From contig BCIV01000014.1 of NCBI GenBank assembly GCA_001600055.1, forward strand, positions 434,001 to 498,000: a stretch of 64,000 nucleotides of DNA. The letters are read 5' to 3'. This stretch comes from Filobasidium wieringae (Eukaryota > Basidiomycota > Tremellomycetes > Filobasidiales > Filobasidiaceae). This document shows, in pieces, positions 21,428 to 31,733 of the stretch. The notes beneath the pieces are model-generated. The model was not told where the DNA came from, searched no databases, and saw nothing but the letters and a program-made list of their open reading frames with translations. Within the stretch, counting starts at the first letter, position 1, and every line of letters begins with the position of its first letter. A program made the translations under genes and the position numbers.

Positions 21428-22445
21428 CTTGTTCTAATTCTCTTCTTCTTGTCCTTGTCTACTGTCTTGCCTGTATGCTTCTCTAATGAAACCTAGATAA
21501 GGTTTTATCTGATTACGCTGGTATTGAAGTGTGAGTGGGTATGAAGCGAAGTGTGGATACCGATTTCGGGTTGGAGAAGAAAGGCGACCGGTGGTAATTG
21601 CAGAAGGGGAGGAGGGAAGTGGAGCGGAGTTGAAATTGAAAAAGGGAGGGGTGATACAACGAACGGGATTTGGAATCCGTTAGTATATAAAATAAGTGCT
21701 TGGTTGGGGGTTGTACGTGTATGTGTATGTAGGTGTAACAAGGAGAAGAAGATGGGTAGATAAAGAGAACGAGATGGGTGTTCGAGCGGCTGTATTGACT
21801 GGGAATCGGTGGACTTGCGCGCCCAAGATGGCTCAAAAAGAAAGCGCCCTTTCAAATAGTCAACATCAGATCCTGGAGCTTCGTCATGGATTCTATGCCT
21901 TCATCGAGGCGCAGCATCAGGCTTCATCTAGAGTAGGGTACATCCGATCCATGGCTTCAATGGTCTAAGTCTCTTGAAATCATCTGGCCTATACCAAGGT
22001 TGGATACAGGCCAGCGACATCACGATTGCGCTTTGGCAGTCGATCAATCGTCCGCGGCTAGATCTCGGTCGATCTGGATGGGATCAAAGGGATAAATCAT
22101 GTCATCGTTCATCGCTGGGCATGTCCTTCAAGGACGACGTATGTGAGCTCTGCGCTCTGAAGTTAGATCGGTATGTGCTGCCAGAGTAGGTCGTACTTGA
22201 ACCTGAATGCCCGTTTTTTCCATGTTTGCTTTGTGCGAGAGAAATGACGCAATGGATTTGGACGAAACGAGCACAAAAGCCGGTCACAGATTACACGAAA
22301 AATTACGTAATTTGACCTGAAACGTATCGCCATATTTGCGTAGAGCTGGTCAAACATGCGCTACACTGTACACTGTAGTGGGTGTGGGAACTTATCATTT
22401 TGGAATAATGAATCATCACAGCCGTAGAAATACAGCATCGAGAGG
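21428..22445. other. Region upstream of PTC2, no convincing gene
   Basis: This contains the PTC2 promoter and a TATATAA element at about 21684-21690. A 64-codon plus-strand frame (21774-21968) follows that TATA, but nothing else supports it. The remainder to orphan gene 1 shows no coding signal. Confidence 0.4.
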
Positions 22446-22985
22446 CTAAGCTGCTGGACCCAAACCAACAGTCGTGTGCCACAACTCATGGCCTAACCTC
22501 AATGCCTTGAGGTCGCCCCGCTGATCATCCGACATTTCCTCTGTCGAAAAAGGCATGCCCTGGATGTCTTCGGCTCCCTTCCAGTATGCCGCTCTCAAGA
22601 CGTCATTGTCGCCGTCCTTCAGCCTTGCTGCAACTTCACGCAGGAGGCGGGGGAGTGCATCGAAGTCTTCCTCGTCGATGACGTTGTTCGATATGCCGTC
22701 CAGTATAGCCGTAATCATGATAAATATTTCACGCAGAGGTTGTACTGGTATTATCATGAGGCACTCCATGCCATCGATACGGACGAGAGAGCCGCCATCG
22801 ATCGAAATATTGCCATCCTCCGACATGCTGAGACGAAGGCCTAATGACTCCAATCTCTCACTTAGCAAATGGGAACCGGCAGATCTATGCTGGTCGTGGC
22901 TGAAGCTGTCCGAACTGTTGCTCAGGTCATTTACGGAGCTACCTTCATCAGTTCCAGCCGTAAGTTGAGGATCTAAACGTGCCAT
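22446..22985 (-). CDS. Unrecognised 179-residue protein (orphan 1)
   Basis: Single-exon frame with ATG at 22985 (aataATGGC) and stop at 22446. I do not recognise the family. Residues 1-40 are Ser/Asp-rich and probably disordered. Residues 40-175 look folded: SERLESLGLRLSM, NISIDGGSLVRIDGMECLMI, a helical stretch PLREIFIMITAILDGISNNV, LPRLLREVAARLKD and an AAYWKGAEDIQGMPFSTEE motif. There is no signal peptide and no charged membrane segment. A TATA box (TATATAAG, minus strand, 23096-23103) lies 111 nt before the ATG and a CCAAT at 23054-23058. It weakly resembles the protein at 26602-27276. It is probably real because of frame length, promoter and composition. Confidence 0.6.
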   Translation of the reverse strand: MARLDPQLTAGTDEGSSVNDLSNSSDSFSHDQHRSAGSHLLSERLESLGLRLSMSEDGNISIDGGSLVRIDGMECLMIIPVQPLREIFIMITAILDGISNNVIDEEDFDALPRLLREVAARLKDGDNDVLRAAYWKGAEDIQGMPFSTEEMSDDQRGDLKALRLGHELWHTTVGLGPAA

Positions 22986-24584
22986 TATTTGGTGTGAAGG
23001 GATCGAGAGATCGGAATGGAACGGATAGTGGGGGTTATAAGGATAAGGGACCTATTGGTCTGAAGCGATCTCAAGCAGACGCTACAGAGTAGAGGCTTAT
23101 ATAGGTTTAGAAGTGTGTCAGAACTATGTATTGTCAGACAATTACGTCGATTTAGGCATGGTTGTCGACGACATGCTGACGTCCAACATGCTTCCGAAAG
23201 AATGAAGGATTCAGATTCGAGAAGCGGTCGTGCAGGCGTAACGCAGGCTAAGCCTCGACAATGCAAGCTGGATGGTATCTTCTCTACGAAGACATATAAC
23301 TGAAAGGAAGGGACTACAGGTCCTTCTAGCACGTGTATCTAGCTGCAGCGCAGACTTGTGGCGCCACTAGATCACGTGCATCTTGGCTTCTTCGACTACT
23401 TCTTATACTGTTCTGAAGTATCATGGGATTGGCACACGCTATCTGCATCTCCTATTGAACAATGAACCTCGGAGGAACGAACGTGGCCAAGATGTACGCA
23501 GTTGTATAACACGACGAAATTTTGCATAACATTCGCGCGATGCCCTGCCCCAAGTCGATCTCGCCTTCCCTGGGCAATCAGTATCAAATAGTCTGAGAAT
23601 AATTGTGTATCGTTTCGACGCCAATGTTAGTGTTACAACAACACCTCGTTCTATACCCATCAGCACTGCTGGCGATGCGAGGGCCCCTTAGCAAATGTCG
23701 TACTTAGAGTACTCACTCTTTATGAGGGTGATTTAACGTCAGGCGGAGGAAACGAGTTATGATGCCCATCGTGTCGTTGAGCTACTGTTCAGACGACCTG
23801 GTTCCAGTCTCAGAGATTTGCGTCAAAGTGGAGTACTCGTTTCAGTTCGGCTATAGCTTATGGCGGTCTTGACAATTCCGATATCTGCATTTTCTTGCCT
23901 ATCCCAGTATGGCGATCCAAATACAGTGCGGATGACTATATCTTCTGTTTCAAGTGTACCTCCGGCGACATTATATAGACAGTTATCTCATGCATGTTGG
24001 TGCGGTATCTATTCCAGTCCAAGTAGTAGCAAACCGAATGGACCTCCCGGCAAGAGCCAGAAAAAGGGGTCAAATTAGCCCTCGCGTTGATCAGGTGAAT
24101 TTCTCTCGGCAGGAGGGTCTGGATAGAAATTGATATCTGCATCACATCAACTCGACATTGACGAAATCTTGATACTGCACCCACGATCCAATTTGGATAG
24201 ATGCCAGGAATCGATGATTGACCGCCTTCTGCAAGTTCCCTTGTCACAAGTTGTGGAAGCCAAATCGCGCCGGGATGTGTGTACCGAAAGGGTGAGGCAA
24301 CTTTAACAATTCAGCTAAGACCCGATACGTCCATGGACATACCAATCGACCTCTCGAGGCAGTTCAGTTGGACTAAAGGTAAAAAGTATCCAGCGCATTA
24401 TACCCAACTTATTTTCTTCTCGAAAGCCCTGCTTTCTATCAGCCAGTGCGGTAGTAGCAAGGCAGAGTGTCGGGGGACTTGTATACCTCACAATCTTAGT
24501 AGTTCTGCAGAGTTTTAAAGTCTTTTGGGACTTTTGGTTCACCGTCTGGCTAGGGAATGGTATTATAGAGCCAACTATTCATTA
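22986..24584. other. 1.6-kb non-coding stretch in the orphan island
   Basis: It holds the orphan 1 promoter at its left end and the 3' flank of orphan 2 at its right end. Open frames are short (under 105 codons), mutually overlapping and without domain-like sequence. No RNA gene was recognised. Confidence 0.5.
23096..23103 (-). promoter_or_regulatory. TATA box of orphan gene 1
   Basis: TATATAAG on the minus strand, 111 nt upstream of the ATG at 22985, with a CCAAT element between them (23054-23058). Most other genes here lack so clear a TATA box. Confidence 0.5.
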
Positions 24585-25516
24585 CTAAAACTGCGTTACT
24601 ACGCGTACGTGTACGATCTCAAAATCTTTCATTTTGTACAATCTCATGTCCTGTGCTAAGCAAGTAGTCACGTATGGCTTGCGGCAATGTTTGTGGATGA
24701 AGAAGTCCTTGTACGCCTGCTCAGCCAAAGCGAGAGCACGATCGCTTTGTTCCAATGCGACAGCCCGATCGCTTTGTTCCGCAGCGCCTTTCTGACTGCG
24801 TAGCTCGGCCAGCCTCAGCATAGTGCCGTACTTCCATACAGAGTTGACGAGTTTGTATTGATCTCGGTTCATTTTTGCCTATTGAAATACATTAGCTTTG
24901 TTGAAACCTCAGACTGGGTTAGGGGTTAGGTAACCCTTCATACCTTGTCCTTCTTGCCTAAAACTAATCCTCTCAGCTCCGCAGACGGTACGATGGCCTG
25001 TCGCATGGCCATCTTTGGTAACTTGGTCTTGTGGCTTTTGTTGGGCTTGGGCCTGGGTTTGCAGGCTGCTGCAGGTTTATAAACAGGCATAGAGTTCTTC
25101 TTCCAGGAGCTCTTCGTCAAAGATTCCGGGAACTTCTCCAACATGTCAGCCATGGCCTGACATTCCGAAGAGCTTATACTGCGCTCGTTTTTAAGTTGGA
25201 TTAGCATGCTTGAAATCCTGGCGAACTCCTTACATTCCCTCGAGTTTTTAAGGGGGAAGGAATCGCCGATGTTGCGCATATGCGGTACCAAGTTGTCGAG
25301 CCAGTGTTCGAGCTCCCCTTGGGTCATCTCTTCTGATGTTTCGAGTAAAGTGTTTTGCGTCTCTGCTACAGAACTACTACAAACCGAGCTCTCAGGGGAA
25401 GCATCGGATTCGTTAGGCCTATGTGAGGTTTTCGTTGAGAAATTTCGCACAGTAGTGCTCGATGGAGCGAGACTGCTTGTTAGGCCGAGAGTGAAAAGGC
25501 TTGCAGGAGAGGCCAT
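24585..25516 (-). CDS. Unrecognised 288-residue protein with mitochondrial-like N-terminus (orphan 2)
   Basis: Two exons, 24944-25516 and 24585-24878, separated by a 65-nt GT-AG intron, both in phase 0; ATG at 25516. The frame is open a further 11 codons upstream but without ATG. The N-terminus MASPASLFTLGLTSSL...VRNFSTKTS is rich in Ser, Thr and Arg without acids, like a mitochondrial targeting sequence. The middle part is helical and charged (GELEHWLDNLVPHMRNIGDSFPL; MADMLEKFPESL). A Lys/Pro-rich basic section KPRPKPNKSHKTKLPKMAM follows, then a helical tail with a duplicated nine-residue unit (EQSDRAVAL/EQSDRALAL). I do not know the family; location is inferred only from composition. Confidence 0.55.
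24739..24780 (+). repeat. 27-nt-period tandem duplication in orphan 2
   Basis: CGATCGCTTTGTTCC occurs at 24739-24753 and again at 24766-24780, a period of exactly 27 nt. It duplicates nine codons of the C-terminal helix in frame. Confidence 0.9.
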
Positions 25517-26601
25517 GATGAATTGTAAGGTTCGAACGGCGAATGACAAAGTAGTTTGAATGAAGGTTGGTTGAGGACGATGTGTACTCGTACAAGCAGG
25601 TCGAATGTAGTCGTCCTTACTATAGCTCTTACAGTAACTTGATCAGGCAGAGACTCGTTTCGTGGAACAAAGGACGCAAGTCGTCGTCGAAGAAGCACTA
25701 CAGCTTCGTCGTCATCCTAACTAGGGAACGCCACAACAAACGTTTATACAGATCCACAGTGTACTTTATCCAAGACAACGCAAAGCCCGTCAATCAGTCC
25801 TTTCACGCCCGAAGGGCCTTTGATAATGCCGAAAGAAGTCGTCACTCAGCACGACCTCGGTCCTACCCAGCCTGACTGTCTTACAGAAAGTATTACGAAT
25901 ATGATGAGACGCCTGAGTGGACACACAGATTTACATCTCAACAGATCCAATATAGATCATTAGGCGACTAACATGATCAACGGTTGTTAGCCAAGTCGCA
26001 AGCTTCGCAAGCCAAGAAAATAGGAAGCAAGAAGCCAGAAGCAATATTTGGAAGCCAAGAACGTCAAGGACACGAAGTGAGAAATCAGGACTGAAGATTC
26101 CTAAAAATAGAGCAATAAACACCCATTACGACATCTCTGATCTCTCCAATTAATAAGGGAGAGGTGTCGGTGGTTTGCTCTCCCCTGGTCGTCCTATCAT
26201 ATCGCGCACGTGTCACTCAATGACGCAGATCTTAGAACTCGTGATTCATGTTATCGCACAGTTTGCGAAAGTGTATACCCGCTATCCACTAGAACTGCAC
26301 CTCTACAACTTGCAACTTGCAAAATCACTTGTATCACCCAGATTTGAGATCATCAGGTTGTAATATGGTGCAGGCTATCATAAATTCTCTCGACATATTA
26401 CGGTCCTCGTCGTCAGACGGACGTTCATATCAACCTTAACATCAAAGGCTTGCAGCGAGACGCGGAGGGTCAGAAGCGACCTTTTCGGAGTCCGCACATT
26501 TGGAGAGTAAACTGGAAATGGACATCGGAATGCGAACCAAATCGGCTAGATCACATCTGGTATGGTACAAGTCATTGCAGTAAGCTCCTTATTAGGAGGT
26601 T
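25517..26601. other. 1.1-kb non-coding stretch in the orphan island
   Basis: Between orphan 2 and orphan 3. It includes the orphan 2 promoter. The longest plus-strand frame (25567-25875) has no ATG at its head and is not believed. Nothing else was recognised. Confidence 0.5.
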
Positions 26602-27276
26602 CTAGGTACGTTGGTCCCCTTCGTGAGATATAGAGGGATATGACCATAAGATATGAGTGAATCGTACGGCCCATTCTGGATTGAGAGTCCCCCTGGGGCA
26701 TTTCCTCATTGATAATTCATATCCCACTTGAGCGGCGCAAACTAATAACCCATAGCTTTCTGTATCTTCTGTATTCGGCATCGGAATTGCCGCCTCAGCC
26801 TTCCAGTATTCCTCGAGCCCCAGACAGGCTTTGTAGAACGTCAGATGGTCTGGCGATGAACCAAACAAGTCACCCACAATACGTATCTGGTGGCCGGTGA
26901 ACCACTTGGAGGCGTGTGTCGATGCAAGTAGGAGACTGATCAACGTATCTAGCGCTTCTGCCTGTCTCGCCGCCAAGGCTTTATCGGAAGCAAAGCGTAT
27001 ATGGTTGGTCGTGAATGTAAGGCCTTCCCCTGTTATCCTTTCGAACGCCTGACATACGAAGAGGGCGATTCTCTCAGTAAGATTACTATTGGGGTTCCAC
27101 CTGGTGTCTCGTGAACCGGTCGTGGACCTTATAGACGTAACGTCGGAGACGTCACTTTCACGGGACACCAAGCTGTCGTCAGTTGTGGTACTTGTCGCTT
27201 TACTGTTCGTAGTCGTAGCTGAACCGTCACCCCCAAAAAAGGGAATGCCAAAAGTGTTCGAGCCATCGAGGTCCAT
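26602..27276 (-). CDS. Unrecognised 224-residue protein (orphan 3)
   Basis: Single-exon frame with ATG at 27276 (gtcATGGACC) and stop at 26602. No family is recognised. Residues 1-65 are Ser/Thr/Asp-rich and likely disordered. Residues 65-215 are predicted mainly helical: NLTERIALFVCQAFERITGEG, ALAARQAEALDTLISLLLAS, FYKACLGLEEYWKAEAAIPMP, GLLVCAAQVGYELSMRKCP and a final EWAVRFTHILWSYP. There is no signal peptide or long hydrophobic segment. TATATAAT at 27367-27374 (minus strand) lies about 98 nt before the ATG. The EYWKAEAAIPMPNTED segment resembles AYWKGAEDIQGMPFSTEE of orphan 1 and is followed at similar spacing by GYEL versus GHEL, suggesting distant paralogy. Confidence 0.6.
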   Translation of the reverse strand: MDLDGSNTFGIPFFGGDGSATTTNSKATSTTTDDSLVSRESDVSDVTSIRSTTGSRDTRWNPNSNLTERIALFVCQAFERITGEGLTFTTNHIRFASDKALAARQAEALDTLISLLLASTHASKWFTGHQIRIVGDLFGSSPDHLTFYKACLGLEEYWKAEAAIPMPNTEDTESYGLLVCAAQVGYELSMRKCPRGTLNPEWAVRFTHILWSYPSISHEGDQRT

Positions 27277-28864
27277 GACGTTCAGAGATGTGTGTTTATC
27301 TGGTCTAAGGGTAATGGAGATTGAGAGGTATCTACGCAGGTCGAACTCGATAATGGCAGGGATAAGATTATATATGGGCTACGCAAGATCTAAGGGAGAT
27401 CTAACGGAATGGATCATGATATATACTCTCAATCGTATCAGGGAACAAAGGGGATTATCGATGGCGATAGTCACGCGCGACATGGTATAGAAACGTGTTC
27501 TCGGCCGACGTCTTTCTCGTCCTCAGGGGCTCTGGAAACAAAGGACGTCCACAAGCATTCCTGCCGAAATCTCTGCTTTCTGCTCACATCTGCTCCTTCG
27601 TTCGACTGCGCACGTGTTAGCTGAGATCCTCTTTCGTTCTACGTCGTAATCGATAGGAAACCCCTAATGTAGCGAGAAACCGTGCGTAATGGTTCGATGG
27701 TCAGGTTTCAATAGCATTTCGATACATCTTCCTTATGCTCTCTCAAAACATCTTACTCATTGCCACTGAATTTAATGACCGTGGCCGATTTCACGCATCC
27801 TGACTTCAGTCCCGACGTAGTTTCCTTAGTCCTGCTCGAGCCTTGAAGTGCTCCGTTCCTCCGGGATGCTATTGACGTCCTGCTGAGTCCATAATTGGTC
27901 TAAGCACCTTTCAAGCTCCGGATAGCACCTGGACCATGTGATACTCCAAACTATTCAAATTAAACGCTCGCCCCGTGGATCGGTCACATTGGACATTCGC
28001 CTTCCCATTGACTCGTGATAGGAGTCACAGGTTCAAGCTACCTAACACATGGTGAAACAACAGTGCAAGTACCGAGCGCGTCTGTAATATAGCCCGCATC
28101 ATCGCCTGATTCTACCGCAACCTTCACCCTAACCTGATTAGCACAAGAACCGTCGCCTATCGACACCTCATTTATTTTAGCCATCGGTTAAGGAAGGCCA
28201 CTGATATTGCCTTGGGGTACTTCAATGCTATGAGCTTTGTTCGGCTTGTGTAGGAATGTCAGAGGAGGCCTTACTGTGCGTTACCCGATCCAGCCTAGAA
28301 TCGATACCATTATCAGTCACATCACTTGACGTTGGTGGCGTTTGGTGATAATAGACAGATATCTGTCTATGCAAGTTTTTGGCCAAAGGATCGGAATACC
28401 ATGCGATAAGACAAAGGGGATTTCTGAAATCGCGATTTTGGTTAGGGTGGGGCGGGCTAAGCAGCATCCCCACGAAACTCGACACCTCGAACAACATTCC
28501 GTGTTTGACGATGGCGTCATAGGTTACTGTAGAGATTAGACAGATTATTAAAGACCGGCTTGCATCCTCCAGCAAACTCGGATGGGTTGAGATTCGTTCT
28601 TGGCCTTGAGTCCGTTGTTGGCTTCCTCGAGAATTGCTAGTCGCAATACTACGAGGGTTTTGCCACCCCTCAAATTCGAACCATCTAGAAGCGCGACGAT
28701 CTTGCGCTTAGCGCGGAGATGGGTTGCTCGACCTTGATAACGATAATAAACGGTTTCAACTCGTCATTCAGCTCGAACCTCTAATTTGGTTTACAACCAA
28801 TAGGGAACCCAACAGCACATCAAAATAGCTCTCTGACTTCACACCCAAGGTATACCTGCCCAAG
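27277..28864. other. 1.6-kb stretch upstream of BDP1, no convincing gene
   Basis: It contains the orphan 3 promoter (TATATAAT at 27367-27374) and the BDP1 promoter. A 115-codon minus-strand frame at 28228-28575 begins with TTG rather than ATG and looks non-coding. No tRNA or repeat was found. Confidence 0.45.
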
Positions 28865-31288
28865 ATGCCTCGTATCGGTAAGCTCAGCTCGAAACCCAGC
28901 TCGAATCGAGCAGAAACTGACCCATCCTCTCCTAATCTAGTCAAGAGTTCCATGAACTTCAAACCGGCTTTCAAACCGAAACCACGACCTGTACCTAAAT
29001 CCACTCCGGCTGTTTCTACACCTGATGCTTCTACTCCCAATAGTCCGGCTATTGCGACAGCTGTTGAGACGGCGGAAGGATCGGTTTTGGGTGTTCCTGC
29101 AGTTCAGGATCACGGGGATGAGATACTGCAAGAAAATGCCAATGCAGAGACAGATCAGGCAGAAAACGTCTCGACTGATATTCCCCCTCCCGAATCTTCT
29201 TCACAACAACCAACAACTCAAGAAGCCCCGCTCAATCAAGCTCAACCGATCTCCCCACCCTTCACAGCCCCCTCAATCCTAACTCAACCTCATCTCTATT
29301 TCCCCTCGCAATCCACCCCCGGCCCTTCTTCACCCTCCTCCCCATCTCAATCGGAACTAAGCCATGTGGTCCCCATCATACCTGGGATCTCGGCAAATGA
29401 TTTCCCTCATCGAATGACGGAAGCTCAGCTCAGGCCTACTTCGGGGTTCGTCCTGCCTGATGTCCAGGATGTGGGAGGAGGAACCGGGAGGAAACCTGTT
29501 AGACGAGTTGATAGTGCTGGGAAAGAGAGGGATGATGAGGAGGAGAGAGGAGGCCAGGGGGAGGAAGAGGACGTTACAGCTGAGATTAACAAGAAGAGCA
29601 AGGACAAGGGGAAAGGAAAGGCGAAGGGGAAAGGGAAAGCCAAGGCAGTCCGAGCAAGCACGGATGAACCTGAACAAGCGACAGGAGAGAAACGTAAACG
29701 ATCCACTCGAAACCCTAAACCCATCATCGATCCTACCCTCGAACAAGACCTCGATTCCCAATCCGGCTCAGGATCATCCGATTCCGAAGATTATTCAACG
29801 GGGTATCATTCCCGCTCTCCTTCCCCCTCCCAGAACACTTCCGGCCAAAAACCTAGCAAGGGTTCGAAGAGGAAACGAAACCCCAAGCGTATGAGGGTGG
29901 ATATGAAGGACGATTTGACTCCTATTCAATTGGAATATCTTCAACCGGGGGAGGCGATTGGGGAACCTATTGATGAGGCTCGAATGACCATGGCTGATTT
30001 AGCCAGTGTTCCGGGGGAGGGAAGGATTTCGGGGAAAGCGATTAGAATTCAACAGGGGAGGGAAGAGATCTTGAGGAGGAAAGAGGAGGAGGCAGGGAAA
30101 CGGGTTAGATGGAGGGTTGAGAGGGAGATGAAGATGAGGGGACCTGCGGGAGTGGAGCTGGATGAGCAAGGGGGGATGGACGGTCAAGATCAAGGTCAGG
30201 GTCAAGGTGATGAGGATGGAGAGGGGGAGGAAGACGAGGATGAGGGTCTGGATGAGGAAGAAAAGGACGATGAGGGTTCTGAACGTCCTACCGCTCTCAA
30301 ACCTATACGGACGGATGAATATGGGAATATCCTAGAAGATGATGAGGACGTGGAAATCCTCCCTACCCTCGGGGAGGTGGGCAAGACCGATGACCCGCTT
30401 GCAGCCGAATCGGACGATGATGAAGAGGACACTTACGAATATGCGAACAACAGGACGGGAATTCAAATGTCTTTGGACGCGGATGGGAACATGGTCATCA
30501 ATAACACGATCGATCGAGCTCAATTGCTCCGAGATAGGATGGATGAGGGGGAGGCGATCGAGGAGAATGATGATCTGAAATTTACGAACATGATGAGTCA
30601 TAGTAAACGAGCGGCTACGATCAGGTGGAGCAAGGATATGAAGTCAAAGTTGATGTTGGTGAGTTGGACGTTTGCTCGCATTGTCAAGGAAGAGTCGAAT
30701 GAAGAAGGCTAAATCGTTTGTGGTCGTCTACGTTCAAGTTGTTGAGGCAACACGGTCAGGTGTATGAGACTATCGCCAAGATCATGTCCCTCACATGGCC
30801 CATGATCGAACGGACTCACGTGGCGAACCACCTGAGGGCTATGGGGAATAAAGAACCGGAGTTGTTGAGTTGGGCACTTGCTAGGGAGAACAAATTGGAT
30901 ATCGGTGAGTCCGATGAGACTGGAAAGAGATGATTGGCAGCGAACGGGATGCTAACGGAACTCGAGGGTGATAGATATGGCAGAGCTCAAAGTGGTTTAC
31001 CCCGGGATCGACTTTGATGCTGAATTACCGGATATAACCATGTACTACAATCCCAACATCGACGCCTCTGATATTCGAGCGATGCGTACGGCCCAGAAGA
31101 AGAAGACGCAAGATCGACCACTGACCGAGCAAGAACGGAAGAAACAGGCGAGGAAGGACGCGTTGGCGAGGAAGAGGAGGGAGAAGGCTCGAGCTATGGA
31201 GGCGATGGGGACGGTCGAGGAGGAGGTGGACATGGATGAGAATTATCTGGCGGCTGTGCACGCGGCGGCGGCACTGCAGAGGAGGTAG
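28865..31288 (+). CDS. BDP1: TFIIIB subunit Bdp1 (B'')
   Basis: RNA polymerase III initiation factor that joins Brf1 and TBP. Start MPRIGKLSSKPSSNR at 28865. A large first exon encodes a disordered, charged N-terminal region with Lys/Gly and Asp/Glu runs. It leads to the conserved entry to the extended SANT domain: ADGNMVINNTIDRAQLLRDRM, EENDDLKFTNMMSHSKRAATIRWSKDMKSKL. An intron (about 30660-30736) leads to LLRQHGQVYETIAKIMSLTWPMIERTHVANHLRAMGNKEPELL. A last intron interrupts KLDI|D before MAELKVVYPGIDFD and a basic tail ending AALQRR, TAG at 31286. The SANT part is more diverged than usual, so identification rests on the block before it plus overall architecture. Confidence 0.8.
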
Positions 31289-31733
31289 AGGCCTGACTTG
31301 GTTTACGCGTTTCAGAATGGGACGCGCGCGTGCGGTGGCTTTTGTTCCTTTTGTTTGAGGACAATGGAGCGAAAGGGACGGAAGGGATATGGAAGCGACG
31401 TGATACCCGAGTGATGACAATATGTTTCATCGATGATCCTATCCCTCAGACATCCTTTACGGCGCGGAAGCAAATCGTGGAAGATAATGAAAAGATCGAT
31501 CGGCTGTGAACAAAAGAGATGGCTTGACGTTTCATGAAACGCGAACCGAGTGAAACGAGAAACAAAAGCTGAAAAGGTGAAATCATCGTTTCGACGTCAT
31601 TCTCCACTTCGACGTTTAGTTCCCAATTCACTTTTGTATGTAACACACATTCTCGCATTCTCAATGCTCGTACGCTCGCCACCATTGTACATCGTCTTCA
31701 ATCGTCACTTCTCATCCTCGACGCACATTCGAA
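31289..31733. promoter_or_regulatory. BDP1-PRM1 intergenic region
   Basis: 445 nt with the BDP1 3' UTR and the PRM1 promoter. A single ACGCGT lies at 31305-31310. I see no clear pheromone response element. Confidence 0.35.

Noticed and set aside
21684..21968. Plus-strand small gene: TATATAA followed by a 64-codon frame
   Set aside because: An upstream ATG-stop precedes it, the peptide has no domain-like features, and the AT-rich element could equally serve PTC2 on the other strand.
24585..25549. Start of orphan 2 at 25549
   Set aside because: The codon there is TTG; the first ATG in frame is at 25516 with a better context.
28228..28575. 115-codon minus-strand frame upstream of BDP1
   Set aside because: It begins with TTG, has no plausible splice partners and looks compositionally like translated non-coding DNA.
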